64,000 nt of DNA from Flaccisagitta enflata (Eukaryota; Chaetognatha; Sagittoidea; Aphragmophora), in contig OZ231128.1 of assembly GCA_965153355.1 (NCBI GenBank), forward strand, positions 16,182,001 through 16,246,000, in the 5' to 3' direction. A program made the position numbers and the translations under genes. This document shows positions 40,591 to 53,426 of this stretch, piece by piece (position 1 is the first letter of the stretch; each line of letters starts with the position of its first letter). The notes below the pieces were generated by a model. It was not told where the DNA came from, made no database searches, and saw only the letters and a list, made by a program, of their open reading frames with translations.

Positions 40591-40984
40591 GCAACCAGCG
40601 GTGAGGAGAGAGATTTTCCTGTTGGATTCTCGTTGGATTTATCTCATTTGCGTCATCACTTTCGAGGAGACAAAAAGTGAAAACACGCTTCGTCGCTTCA
40701 ACGATAATTAGTGACATGATTTACGTAACCTCAAACCGCGGAGGGGCTTCCTCTTGATCGTTTTACAATAACTCGCGCTCGGTGCTTCTATTAATTTTTT
40801 GTCCGGCTGTCCATAAGTTCATCCATCTGTCAAATTCCCAACCAACTAGCACCCTACTATTCATCACTCTTAGGTGAAAAGACGATACTGCACTACATGT
40901 AGTGTATGTGCCGTGGTGGTTTTCCCAAGTGCAGAATGCACGGAGACCTCTATCTTAGTTCCTTTGTGTCAAGTGTTGAAGTAG
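40591..40984. other. no gene seen
   Basis: About 400 bp between the G-rich and GA tracts, without coding or repeat signal. Confidence 0.5.
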
Positions 40985-41440
<456 letters not shown>

Positions 41441-41619
41441 ATAAATTTGAGAGAAATACAGACAGATAACTATGTCGTAGGCAGCTTATTAGCAGTAGTT
41501 GTGGCCCGAAGCTATATCATTAAACCATTGCGCTGTCAATGGTAAGTCCCTGCTTCATCAGTTCCTGATCAAATGTGGACTAAACAAATAGACCAAACAT
41601 GGGGAATGAATGAAAGAGC

Positions 41620-41625
41620 TTTATT
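41620..41625 (-). other. polyA signal (AATAAA) of the zinc-finger gene
   Basis: TTTATT on the plus strand is AATAAA in gene sense, about 250 bp after the last stop codon at 41876. Confidence 0.6.
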
Positions 41626-41875
41626 GTACAGGCAACAAAAAGAAGAAGCGATGTACAAAGGGACGATGTAGACAGCCATACAAACAACTATCTCTGCACC
41701 CCACAAATTTATGTATACATGGGGGGACTGGCAAAGAATGGAAATAGGAGGGTAGAAGTCGATTGTCAACGGGGTCGAAAACGTTGCCAAGATAAAGACA
41801 GACACTACCCAGATAAAGATAGAGACTGTCTGCGTGAATTCAGAGCCAGTGGCCATTTAATGGAACTTTAAAAGG

Positions 41876-42538
41876 TCATAAAGCCTTCAGCCTCCCCCAT
41901 GACGTGATAACATATCCGGCGTTCTTAAAAATTTCTTCTTTCTTATGAGCATTCTGATGCTTGCTAAGACATCGCTTTTGAGTAAATTTTCTCCCACATT
42001 GATTACATTCGTACGGCATTACGCCACTATGTACGAAACTGTGACTATCCCGATTGGCCTTTGTGCGAAACAGCTGACCACAATCTTGGCATTTGTATTC
42101 TTGTGTTTTTGTGTGTATCATCTCGTGAGTTTCATGATCTTGCTTGAAATAAAATCGTTTTTCACAAAAATAACACTCGTGCGCACTCTCTTCACTGTAG
42201 TGTTGTTGTAGTTGCTGATGTTGTAGTTGCTGATGTTGTAGTTGCTGATGTTGTAGTTGCTGATGTTGTAGTTGCTGATGTTGTAGTTGCTGATGTTGTA
42301 GTTGCTGATGTTGTAGTTGCTGATGTTGTAGTTGCTGATGTTGTAGTTGCTGATGTTGTAGTTGCTGTTGTAGTTGCTGTTGTGGTGGTTGTTGTTGTGG
42401 TGGTTGTTGTTGTGGTGGTTGTTGTGGTGGTTTTTGTTGTGGTGGTTGTTGTTGTGGTGGTTTTTGTTGTGGTGGTTGTTGTTGTGGTGGTTTTTGTTGT
42501 GGTGGTTTTTGTTGTGGTGGTTGTTGTTGTGGTTGTTG

Positions 42539-42606
<68 letters not shown>

Positions 42607-42915
42607 TTCCATGATTTCTTCATTGCGTTTGCGAGTACAGGTTTTTAAGTGCATGATGAAATCTCCCTCGGTTAAGAACCATTTTTCACACATTTCACAT
42701 TTATGGTCTTTCGCTTCCGTGTGCATTTTTGAGTGCCTCTTTAGATTTCCTTTGGTTAGAAATTGTTTTCCACATTTTCCACATGTATGTTGTCCTACAC
42801 CATTATGGGATTGAATGTGTATTTTGAGGTTGTATTCGGTTAAGTATTGTTTTCCACATTCCAGGCATCGAAAGTCCTCTTGGCCTAATGTGCCCTTTCG
42901 TCGCCTTTTTAGGCG

Positions 42916-42994
<79 letters not shown>

Positions 42995-44127
42995 CGTTGT
43001 TGTCTTTGTTGTCGTTGTTGTCGTTGTTGTTGATCTCCCTCGCTGTGGTGTGTTTTGACATGCGTTTTAAGATTGGTCTTGGTTGAAAATCGTCTTCCAC
43101 AATCAGGGCAAACATGATTTTTCCCTTCTGTGTGGAGTTTCCGGTGTTGGGTAAGAATACCCCGGTTGGCGAATCGTTTTCCGCATTCGTCGCAAATGTG
43201 TTCCACTCCAACATGATTTTCCATGTGTTTCTTGAGCAGATATCCGTTAATATATAGTTTTCCGCAATCCAAGCATTCGTATTTTTTTCTATCCAAGTGT
43301 GTTTTTCTGTGTTTCCTTAGGGTAGTCACCTGAGCAAAGCGTTTGCCGCAAGTTTCGCATTCGTGTCGTTTTTCTCCATGAATGTCTTCGTGGAAAACCA
43401 GTTTAGACTTGGACAGACATAATTTCCCACAGACTCTACATTGATAATTGTCCACTTTCGAGATATTCGTTTGTTCTTTGATCTCCATGATTTCATCCTC
43501 GATGCGTTGGTGAGCGTTTGTATTCAATGTGTTCTTGTTCTTGTTCTTGTCTGTATTCTTGTCTGTATTCTTGTCTGTATTCTTGTCTGTATTCTTGTCT
43601 GTATTCTTGTCTGTATTCTTGTCTGTATTCTTGTCTGTATTCTTGTCTGTGTTCTTGTTTGTTAAAATTTTCACTTTTTCATTGTGTTTTCTGCGATTCT
43701 TTTCCTCGTGAACTTTCAACATATGCCTTCTGAGTCCGTTCTCTTTTGAGTATGGTATTCCACATTGTCCACATGTATACTGTCCCCCCTTATGAGTTTT
43801 TGTATGTTTCTTAAGGTTGGATTTATCGGAAAATCGTAATCTGCAAACTCCGCACTCAAACTTTTTCTCGGCCAGATGAGTCATTTCGTGTCTTTCTAAA
43901 TTACATTTCCAAGCGAATCGTTTTCCGCAAGTGTTGCATCCGTGCTGCAATTGTGCTTCATCCGTGTTATTTTCATGCTGCAATTGTGCTGCATCTGTGT
44001 TGCAGCCGTGTTGCTTTTCGCCGTGATCGAGTTTGTTGTGCGATTCAAGAAGAAGAGCAGAGAATACCTTTTCACAAATTCCACATTGATGAAGTTGATC
44101 ATTTGAAGTCATTTTTTCCTTTTCCAT
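41876..44127 (-). CDS. C2H2 zinc-finger protein, single exon, frame-broken
   Basis: From the ATG at 44127 one frame runs 669 codons to 42118. It encodes about 12 C2H2 fingers (for example CNTCGKRF, CETCGKRFAQ, CPDCGRRFST) with typical C-x2-C...H-x3-4-H spacing. Finger 12 ends in Cys (HLKTC) instead of His. Three linkers are microsatellites: a KNTD tetrapeptide repeat, a poly-Gln tract after the ninth finger, and a poly-Gln/His/Asn/Tyr tract after the twelfth. Three more good fingers (CYFCEKRF, CQDCGQLFRT, CNQCGRKFTQ) follow in another frame, down to TGA or equivalent at 41876. One missing base in the CAA repeat near 42540 would explain the break. Predicted role: nuclear, DNA-binding, probably a transcription factor with lineage-specific fingers. 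No orthologue is claimed. Confidence 0.9.
42198..42600. repeat. Coding repeats: 15-bp 'agttgctgatgttgt' array, GGT/GTT mixture, (GTT)n
   Basis: About ten 15-bp units at 42205-42365, a GTGGTGGTTGTT stretch, then pure GTT to 42603, all within the zinc-finger frame region (linker between fingers 12 and 13). Confidence 0.95.
42912..43030. repeat. (GTT)n coding poly-Gln linker
   Basis: Minus-strand CAA/CAG-type codons give about 30 Gln with Arg interruptions between fingers 9 and 10. Confidence 0.95.
43540..43665. repeat. 12-bp coding repeat (KNTD units)
   Basis: About ten copies of 'ttcttgtctgta' encode Lys-Asn-Thr-Asp on the minus strand between fingers 4 and 5. Confidence 0.95.
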
Positions 44128-44960
44128 GATTGTTTTTAGTTTAAAAACATTCGATGTTTAGTCTTGTTGATTAGAAGAACAGGATGGGTTTATTTTTTGT
44201 TGTTTTTTTTTCTTTCAGAGTTTATGTTTCAATCGATGTTTATAATTTGGTTTGATATGAAAGAGAAATAGAGATGGAACATGATTAATTTGTGCATTTG
44301 TATCAATGTTATTCCTTTTTTGAAATCACTAAATGTTTATGTGACATGCGCAACAATTCATCCTACATAAATCTCATACAATTAATCAAAAGGAAACAGA
44401 AATTGAAAAAAATCTGGAAATAATATGGACATTTATATAGTGTAAGCTTCCATTACATACACATACACATGTGTTTATGTAAACTACTGACAATACTTGA
44501 ATCCAGAAACCGAAAAGGGGGCAAAATAATTAAGAGATCGAGGCCAGATTGAAAGTCGGAGGGAGTAGGTAATTCAGATACATGTGAACGTAAACGAAAC
44601 CGGATTGTAGGGTAGGCTAAATTGAGTGATGCAGATAGATTTGAGAATGTCTGGAAAATAAATAAACGTGATCATTACAGACTCGATTGAATGCCACCTA
44701 TCTGGTTTGAGGTCTGAGTGGACCAGATTATCCGCGAATAAATGTAATAAATGATAAATGTAATAAATGTCTGGCGATTTTGAGATGAGACCACCTGGGT
44801 ACTAGATTCTACAGAACAGGGCTAAGGCGTGTGACTCACGAAAAAGTGCGCCCAATCCACCTCAAATAAAAGGCACCATCCATCATCACCGCCCCTCCTT
44901 CATTACCCCAAAACCCAGACTAGAAACAAAAGGCACCCGGCCCTGTACTACCGGCCAAGG
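44128..44960. other. 5' flank of the zinc-finger gene, no other gene seen
   Basis: AT-rich upstream region. A short duplication ('aaatgtaataaatga', 44742-44770). No core promoter motif could be assigned with confidence. Confidence 0.5.
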
Positions 44961-44962
44961 CT

Positions 44963-44963
<1 letters not shown>

Positions 44964-45015
<52 letters not shown>

Positions 45016-45048
45016 TGTTTGTGTTTGTGTTTGTGTTTGTGTTTGTGT

Positions 45049-45078
<30 letters not shown>
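44964..45078. repeat. (GT)n with GTGTTT units
   Basis: GT dinucleotides interrupted by seven GTGTTT hexamers. Confidence 0.96.
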
Positions 45079-45079
<1 letters not shown>

Positions 45080-45615
45080 GTGCGGGTGTATGTTTGTATG
45101 TTACGTCTGGTTGTGTTTGTGTTTGTGCATGCAAGTGTACATTTGCGTGTGCATGTTTGAATGTGTGCATGTATGTGCACTTGGAATAAATATATCAATA
45201 TGGCGCGCTAAAGGTAACCATCCCTACACCCACAAGCAATATGATATAATAATTTACTAAATAGACTTCACACTTGAAAAACAGTAGTGCGCGATGCATG
45301 ATCCAATTGACAAGAGTTGAACACAAATGAAATCGAAACTCTGAGAGCTTTACCCGTCGAAAAAGATTAGTAGAACAATACCGGTATTCAATCCGCATTT
45401 CATCGAAACAAAAGTCGATTGATTCCTGTAGGCCGTTAAGGTTGTACGGTTCCTTCGGTCAGTTGGAGAGGCATAGTCGATCACAAAGCCAATCGAGTCA
45501 GAGAAAAAAAAAGGTGGAAAAAGGCAGACGAAGATACGATAAAAAGGAGGGAAAGACAAAGAAAGGGAGAGGGAAAGGGAGAAAAGGAAAGCTAAGGAAA
45601 AGGGAAGTGGAAGAG
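45079..45615. other. no gene recognised
   Basis: GT-rich edge, then unique AT-rich sequence and purine-rich lead-in to (GAA)n. Confidence 0.5.
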
Positions 45616-45705
45616 GAGAAGAAGAAGAAGAAGAAGAAGAAGAAGAAGAAGAAGAAGAAGAAGAAGAAGAAGAAGAAGAAGAAGAAGAAGAAGAAGAAGA
45701 AGAAG
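45616..45705. repeat. (GAA)n microsatellite
   Basis: About 90 bp of perfect GAA/AAG trinucleotide, directly before B6. Confidence 0.97.
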
Positions 45706-45727
45706 AGGAACGGGCCGCTCAAGCGTC

Positions 45728-46135
45728 ATTATGGTCAGCGGTTCCCGATGCCCCATTGATATTATTTTGTATTGTGGTGTTGAGGTAATGGGGCAGTGAC
45801 CCCGGAGGGGTCAATGACCTATTATTCCAAACAGGGCAATTTTGTTTTGGGTTTTGAATGTGCATTTGGAGCTCATGAGTAGCCTGATTTGGGGTCTGAT
45901 AAGCCTGCTATGGGGTCTTAGAGGCCTGATTTGGAGTCCTAGTGGCTTGATTTTGGGTCGGAGAGGTCTGATCTGAGTACCATGACTCATGAGGTCTGAT
46001 TCTGGGCCTGAGAGACCTGACTTGGGCTCTGAGAGACCTGATTTTGGGTCTGAGAGGCCTGATTTGGGGTATGAGAGGCCTTAATTGGGGTCTGAGAGAC
46101 CTGATTTGGAGTTTGAGAGGCCTGATCTTAGACAT
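45728..46135. mobile_element. Family B element (B6), half copy
   Basis: 'tatggtcagcggttcccgat', 'gggcagtgaccccggagggg', 'tcaatgacctatt', then 21-bp units 'gcctgatttggggtctgaga'. The closing inverted block is missing. Confidence 0.7.
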
Positions 46136-46429
46136 AAGGAAACTGCTCAGCAGAATTTTCTGTGCCGCAGTACATATTTCCTCCGCGAGTGCGTTAATGA
46201 ACCCTGTAGACCGAGTCTCCAGCTGCGCAGACTGTAACTCCCGCATTTTCCTTTTGCTTATTTCGTATCCACGTCATCAGCTGTATAATGATTTTGTGAG
46301 TGAAAATTTATGGGAAAAGTCGACGAGATAATCTTTGAGAAGGAAAACTCACCCATTCGATCGACTGTGGCATCATGGATTTGCTATCGCTAATGAAGAG
46401 TGAAGAACCAAATTTGAAGGTTTTATTCT

Positions 46430-47200
46430 TTCTTACCCTGTTTTCAAAAGCAACTGTAACCAGTAAAACCTTTGTTGTGCTTAAAGTACTCATATTGAGA
46501 AATCTAGATTGGTTTTGTTTAAAAGCATGTTACCTACCATTTCTTCATGACATTTTTTGAAGCAGTGGCTCCAGCAGTTTGGTTTCCACTTGATTTTGAA
46601 ATTTGATGAACTTTGATGAAATTTTGCTCAAAAATTGCTATTCTTAACAAGTTTGCATCAATAAAGTCGAGTAAATTTCATCAGCATTGAGCTGGAATGA
46701 CTGATTGGGTGGTAATTGACTCCTCTGTTGCATCAGTTTTGATTTCTCACAATTTTCAGAGAAATCTTGGTCTTCTTTGATAATTGATGGGATAAAAAAG
46801 CTTATCAGACCTCAAAACAACAGAGAAAAAATAAGGTTTGCTTCATGAATATCATAAATTTGATTTATTTCCTTAGAGAGACATAAACCTAGAATAATAT
46901 CTATGTTTTAAGACCAATCTGGCTATTTTCATTTGATTCATATGACAATAACACTGTTTTAAGGTTATGAAAGTTTATCTATCAATTTCATGAGGGGCCT
47001 TTAAAGGGGCTCACCACATTTTCACTCAAAACTGTGTGGAAGCAAAACTGCTGGAGCCACTACGTTGAAATTTTGAGTGAATAAATGGTAGGTTGTGTGC
47101 TTTAAGACAAAACCAATCTGGATTTCTAAATGTGGATACTTTAGGCACAATAAAGGTTTTGCTTGTTACAGTCGCTTTTGAAGACATGGTAAGAAAATTC
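46430..47200. mobile_element. Foldback element with long inverted arms
   Basis: The left arm 46430-46560 ('ttttcaaaagcaactgtaac', 'atctagattggttttgttta') recurs inverted at 47075-47200 ('aaaccaatctggatttctaa', 'gttacagtcgcttttgaag'). An inner pair 'agtggctccagcagtttggt' / 'aactgctggagccact' (46564 and 47049) bounds the central segment. Confidence 0.8.
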
Positions 47201-48559
47201 AGTTACAATGTGCTTTAACGGACCCAAGAATGACAGGAATCCGCCTATAACGAATATTTCTATGTTGGAAAAAACAGACGTCCACCTGTATCAAATGAAA
47301 TTCAGTAGCCTTTGGACTGTTATATCGGGTACAACTACTTTGATGATAAGTGCCGAATAAGATATTAGCTGCGCAACTAGGTACCATTTTTTTTGCGTAC
47401 AGTGGAGCACCGCTCGAGCGCACCCGCTATCAAGGCATGCCCGCCTGTAAGGTGTACAAAAGGCAGTCCCATGAGAATTTTTAGTGGTTATTTCTATAAT
47501 GCCAATAAGGAATAATTTTGCCCAGCCCCTTGGCATGCACCATGGTAAAGCTCATCTGTACTTGTCTTTGTCTTCGCCAAGAAGAAGCGTTAGTTCATCT
47601 GAGATGGCAAAGAGTCGGCAAAGATGGCACTGAATCCAATACCTTCGGACTTCACCTGTACATCCACTCACCCATGCACATGCAATAGCGCATGGTTATT
47701 TACACGCACGTCATATGACGTGAAATACATTCATGGAAAATTCTTTTTTTTTGGAAATCTGCGTGCATTCCCACATACATTCAACTCAAGCATGAATTTG
47801 CGCATGTTCAGTTGTGCACGCATTTCACACGCCCTCGATCGAGCTGGGATTAGAAATTGGGTTGCGAATTCCCAAAATGTCTCCTTAGTGTCCTTAGTGA
47901 CATAGCACCTTCACCTCTTCCTCCTCTTCCTTCTCCTCCTCTTCATTCTCCTCCTCCTCCTCCCAATTAGGGCCACAGGGGTTTCGAGAGCTACTTTTGG
48001 GGTGATTGAGAGCTTTGTAGAGACCACCAAACTATATGTATGATTTTGTCGCTTCTACCATCATCAAAATCATTCTCCTCCTCCAGCGTAGTCTCTTTGG
48101 TCTGGAGGAGGTCCTCCAAGTCCTCCTCCTCCTTCTCCTCTAAAATATGAGATCATGCAGCAAATTCAGGACAAAACCATGATGAGGTGATGTTTGGAGT
48201 AGGTTGAATCTTATCCTAAACATGATTTTTTGCTTTCTATGGACCATGAAAAAGTTCAAAACATCCACAAAACTGCATTATGGTCATAAATGTCTTAAAT
48301 GTTAGTTTGATTATTATTTATGTTAATCAACTATTCACTTATTAAATGTTCTGTTTTGTCATCTTTGTATGTATATATACTTTATATTTTGATGTTAATA
48401 GATCCTATTTCTATCCCTAATATAAATGACTATGTAATCTTTAAAAGAATCAAATCATCACTTGCTTGATTTATTGTAGCTGTAACATTCACATGACCCT
48501 AATTCTTTTTTTACTTTTTAAATTGTTGTTTGTAGTAAAGCAATCTTTTTCATACCTTA
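47201..48559. other. no gene recognised
   Basis: Contains a MITE-like end ('acagtggagcaccgctcgag', 47399) and TCC-rich stretches (47920-47965, 48075-48140). No coding signal. Confidence 0.45.
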
Positions 48560-49052
48560 ACTCATCCGGATATACGACTACCCTAGTTGCGAGCTGGTGG
48601 GCAGTAACCAAAAAAAGCTTAAAACACCAAACAAGGCCAAGTTAAGGTCAATAAGAGCGCTTTGCTTGATTATGAATTTGTGAATGAACGTTTTTGATGA
48701 ATGAATAAATGAATGAATGAATAAAAGAATGAATGAATGAAGGAATGAATGAATAAATGAATGAATGAAAGAATGAATGTAAAAATGAATGAATGGTTGA
48801 ATGAATGAATGAATGAATTAATGATAGAATGAATTATTTATAGAATGAATGAATGAATGAATGAATGAATAATTGAATGAATGAATGAATGAATGAATAT
48901 ATGAATGAATGAATGATTCATTCATTCATTCATCAAAAACGTTCATTCACAAAATCTTAATCAAGCGAGGCGCACTTATTGGCCTTCACTTTGCCTTGTT
49001 GTAAATGATTTAGCAAAGCAGGGTGTAGGGTCGCGTAGCAGGCAACTAAAAA
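48560..49052 (+). mobile_element. Family A element with an internal (GAAT)n array (A16)
   Basis: 'ccggatatacgactacccta', inner arm 'gttgcgagctggtgggcagt', a second start 'aacaaggccaagttaaggtc', (GAAT)n, 'ttggccttcactttgcc', 'gcagggtgtagggtcgcg' and 'gtagcaggcaactaaaaag'. The centre is flanked by 'caataagagcgctttgcttgattatga' and its inverted copy near 48950. Confidence 0.7.
48695..48932. repeat. (GAAT)n microsatellite
   Basis: Imperfect GAAT tetranucleotides inside A16. Confidence 0.93.
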
Positions 49053-49833
49053 GCACATGGTTTTGTGCAACTATAGCAATGCAGAAACATGGTTTTGTAA
49101 GTACTCTCAAAGCCTCCTTCAATGAGAGCTCTCAGAGAGGAGTGAGAGCTAAAAGAGTCTTGGTGAGTTCTTTGAGAGCTCTCCGAGACTCTCAAACTCT
49201 CCGAGAGCTCTCAAACTCTCAAAACGCCCGTGGCCCTGGCTCCCTCCTCCTCCTCCTCCTCCTCCTCATTCTCCTTTTCATCCTCATCCATCTCTTTAGC
49301 GACTCTCTAATGTCTCAGTCTTAACATTAGGAGGGAAGACCGAAGACATACGATCCAAAGTCTGAGGGATGGAATGGTCTTTGACGTCAATGTCGTTAAC
49401 ATCGTCGTCATGGTCATCGTCGTCATTGTTGCCTGTTGTATTTCACTATCGTTGTCATTTTTTTTTATGTCAACGTGACTGTCGTTACTTTAAAAAGATT
49501 TTGGGAGCAATTGACATGTAACAGTATTATTTTGTGATAAGCTGGACAACTGCACTCCGTCCTTTTACGACAGCAAAAGCAAAATTTCAAGCTGAAATAT
49601 AATTCACAGTTAAGTTTTAAGTTCGGATTTACTTCGTATTCGTCAAAGTACGAATTCAGATGATATCTTGTTGCTTGCGTCAAGATTGGAAAAACTTGTT
49701 TTTCGTTTTAGCTCAAAATAGAGCTGACTGATGACTTTTTTTCTGCCATGGACACAGCAAAACAGAAAAACAAAAAACAAAAAACAAAAAACAAAAAATT
49801 GAAAGGCATGATGAGACGCGGTTTTCTCCAGGA

Positions 49834-49837
<4 letters not shown>
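49053..49837. other. no gene recognised
   Basis: Includes 'gagagctctccgagactctc' repeats (49120-49220), a TCC run and an ATCGTCGTC-rich stretch (49390-49430). Confidence 0.5.

Positions 49838-49907
<70 letters not shown>
49838..49907. repeat. (GA)n microsatellite
   Basis: About 70 bp of pure GA. Confidence 0.97.
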
Positions 49908-49909
<2 letters not shown>

Positions 49910-50104
49910 TCTTTAAAGTTTAAGATTAAGAGCTTTTGAACAAAAGTAAATGCTGATAAAAAGTATTTTTTTCAATCAGTAATTTTTAAAGTCTTGGAAA
50001 ATATTTATGAAACTAAAGCGAGAAACACAGTTTCGTAAACCGCTTTTCGACCAACTCAAAAGACTTTCATTATTGTGCGTAATTTTATTACATTTATAAG
50101 CACG

Positions 50105-50140
50105 CAAGCACACACACACACACAGACACACACAAACACA

Positions 50141-50232
<92 letters not shown>
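50105..50232. repeat. (CA)n with (CGCA)n core
   Basis: CA dinucleotides around seven or eight CGCA tetranucleotides (50140-50175). Confidence 0.96.
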
Positions 50233-50234
<2 letters not shown>

Positions 50235-50388
50235 TCTAAGCCGTGATATGTATTGTACTATTTGGGCGCCTTGCCAATGTCTTGAAGACTCACTGCCGTC
50301 TTATTACTCTTTATTCCCTGATGATTGGAAAAAAGTAGGAGAAGGAGTGCGATGTGTTGCCCATAATTCTAGGTCCTGCGATATGGTC

Positions 50389-50713
50389 AGGCCTGTATAT
50401 TCTTGAGTTTTCCCCCCCCCCGGTGGGGGGGGGAAAAAAATTAAAGGGTCTAGAGATGGGGAAGGAAATCTAAGGGGGAAAAAAGAGAAAAAAAGGAAAT
50501 TTGGGGAAAATATAACTTTTTACAGTACCAAATCATAAAACTCAATTGGTAGAACACAATTTAACACTATTTAAACCTAACTTTATAGTTTTATTGCTAT
50601 ATGGGGAAGAAAATCATGGATATAAAAACGCGACGCGACGCGTCGCGGGGAAGAAAATCAAAGGCAGGGGGGGAAAAAAAATCAAAAGCGACTCAAGAAT
50701 ATACACCCCTGGA
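50389..50713. mobile_element. MITE-like element with 'gtatattcttgagt' inverted ends
   Basis: Left 'ggcctgtatattcttgagtt' with a C run, right 'gcgactcaagaatatacacc', an inverted pair of about 20 bp. The interior is purine-rich, with palindrome 'gcgacgcgacgcgtcgc' at 50631. Confidence 0.65.
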
Positions 50714-50735
50714 TATGGTATAAGATCACAGTTTT

Positions 50736-50920
<185 letters not shown>

Positions 50921-52783
50921 ACTGTTTACTACAGCCTAGAACTGGGGAAATGTTGAAGGAGTAACTTGATAAAGAATGTTATGGGTAACGCGCGCTTCGC
51001 CCAGATGGAATGTTACTTGGCTCTCGAAGATGGATTATGGTTTAGTCTGCAGCTCAGAAGAGCAATGAGCGTCTCTCTGCTACGAGCTCAGCTTAAGAAC
51101 TTTTTATCGACACGATAAAAGAAAAAGAGAGGGAAAGAAAGGGATATTCTTTGGGATATTCAGTGTCAAAACACTCAATGCCTTTGAAAGTTCTGGATGA
51201 ATGCCCATGTTAAAGTATACAAAATTTGAAATCAACATAAAACGTCTAGAATTCGATTTAAAACGAGGCTGGATTCACCGTTTCTTATGTGACTTGCCGG
51301 TGGGCAGGGATAGTCATGTGTAAAGATATACGGGTGTTTGAGGCAGTGTCATCAACAATCACATAAACGTAATGGTACAGCGGGGTAATGAGTCGAGCAC
51401 ACGCGACTGAAGGCTATTAAATACATGTTAAAAGATTATTGTCAAAGTATGGCATGCATGAAAAGGATGAAATGCATACTTCTACTTTGCCAAGTGTGTT
51501 GAAATTTGGACTGTAATGGACGTAAGGTATAGACTGACATTCATTCAAGTTTCATCTTACTGAGCCAACTGAAAGTACGGTCTTTATGCTTTTTATGCTT
51601 GTTTTGCTTTGACAATACTCTTTAAACAGGTGTTATCATTAGTTTTGATTACGATTCACCATTCTTTGACATGGCATGGAAATTAATTGGTTATTTCAAA
51701 AAAAAACTTATTTACTTATTTTTAAAGAATTGTCTAGAATTAGCGGGCGCACATCGTCGAAGCTCAACACGTCCAATCTCTCCACAAATTGATTAGAGAT
51801 CTTACAAAGCATGTCAATAAACCCATTTTGTAAAAAAATATCATCATAATACATTCGTCTGAAAAATAATAGCTAAAAATGTATCAAATAAGGCGTCTTA
51901 GCGTGAGACCTAAAAAAGCTGTAGAAACTGCGAGCCCTCGCGCTTACGCAGCAGCGCAGCATCTGCCCGTTCAATTTTCTTGCGTTAGCCTGAGGTTGAA
52001 CGCCGAACGCAGCGCGAAGCTCCGCCCAGGACACTTTGTGTAGCTCACCCGTTTTTGGACTGTGATTAATAGTAATAGTTACCAAAAACTAATAGATAGA
52101 CGTTATAAAGTATTATTATTAGTTGAATATAGCCTGCAACCTCAAATTCTGTGTATAAATGCTACTTTCACATGAAGAACTCATGTACAATGACGGCTAC
52201 GTTCGATGGGCCGGCCGATGTAAAACGTTGAACATTGAACGTTTGATTGGCCGGCGTAGCTGTGATTGTAGCAGATAAAGTAAATCCAACAAATTTTTTG
52301 AGAATTTTAACAGAAATAAGCGGTTCCTAAAAGGAGATTTTAATAAGGTACAGAAAAAGTATCATTATTTGGTGTTATTTTTGCTATTGACTACAGGAAA
52401 TAGCTAATGATTTATCAAAATTGGCGGATCACTTTTATATGTGGGGAAGTTGTCCACCTCAGATTTCCGACGATGCGCGCTCGCTACTAGAATGTCTAGA
52501 CAATTTCATTCTCTTGATTCTGACTTTGTTCGTACATGTTTATGGCAAAGAAACTAAGATTTCGAGATCACGCTATTATTAGTAAGATACTTGACAAGGA
52601 CAAATACATTATAACCTGAAGAAGGAGGTTGATAACTACCTGCACGTGACTTCTTAAGCTCGTATCATCATTAATTCATGGTACAACCGTCGGAACTGCT
52701 GAGCCAATGACCACAAAGAATCTCTCTTCATTCTACTTTACTGTGAATTCTGTCAAGTAAAGAAAGTAGAGCAATGTCAAGGC

Positions 52784-52785
<2 letters not shown>
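50921..52785. other. no gene recognised
   Basis: AT-rich. Contains one diverged family A copy and a hairpin 'ggctacgttcgatgggccgg' / 'ttggccggcgtagct' (52196-52262). No frame with domain character. Confidence 0.45.
51262..51415 (+). mobile_element. Degenerate family A element (A17)
   Basis: 'aacgaggctggattcaccg', 'gtgacttgccggtgggcagg', 'ggggtaatgagtcgag' and 'cacacgcgact'. No tetranucleotide run. Confidence 0.5.
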
Positions 52786-52872
<87 letters not shown>

Positions 52873-52880
52873 GAGAAAAA
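52786..52880. repeat. (GA)n microsatellite
   Basis: About 75 bp of GA followed by GACAGACAGA. Confidence 0.97.
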
Positions 52881-52896
52881 CAGACAGAGTTTCTTT

Positions 52897-53230
52897 TCAG
52901 TCGCGTGACGCGACTCTACATCTTGGTTTGTCGGTCAGTAGGTCGGTCGGTCCATCCCGTAACATTTGAAAATTTTTTTACATTTTTTATCATTTTTAAC
53001 GATTCCTAACGATAAACATTTTTTGAAATTCTTTAACATTTTTTGAAATTCTTGAACTTTTTTTGAAAATTTTCAACCTTTTTTCACATTATTTTATATT
53101 CCTAATTTTTTAAACATCTTTTAACATTTTTTAACAGTCTTTAACATTTTTTAACATTTTTTGACATTTTTTAACATTTTTAAACATTTTTGACATTTTC
53201 TAGCTTTTTTTAACATCTAGCACTTTCTAA
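52897..53230 (-). mobile_element. Family A element, hairpin half (A18 left)
   Basis: Hairpin 'agtcgcgtgacgcgact', 'ctacatcttggtttgtcgg', (GGTC)n, then a degenerate 'aacattttttaacattttt' array. The other end of this element is at 62648-62690, beyond the retrotransposon. Confidence 0.7.
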
Positions 53231-53426
53231 CATTTTTTGACTTTGAAGCTAATTTCTACTACTTCACTTGTTTAGGGTGTTCCGGGATCGCTCTCGACGG
53301 TGGACGGCAAGCCGAAGACCTGCGCGACCGACGTCGAAATCGAGCACAGAACGCCTTATTAATATCTATAGCAATATCAAAAACTATCATTAAGACTCAA
53401 ATTAAAAATTAGCTTCTCCCCGCGAA

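Noticed and set aside
41569-41856. 95-codon membrane-like minus frame after the zinc-finger gene
   Set aside because: Overlaps the putative 3' UTR and polyA signal; no family resemblance.
51873-52085. 70-codon minus frame with coding-like composition
   Set aside because: Short, no similarity recognised, no exon boundaries found.
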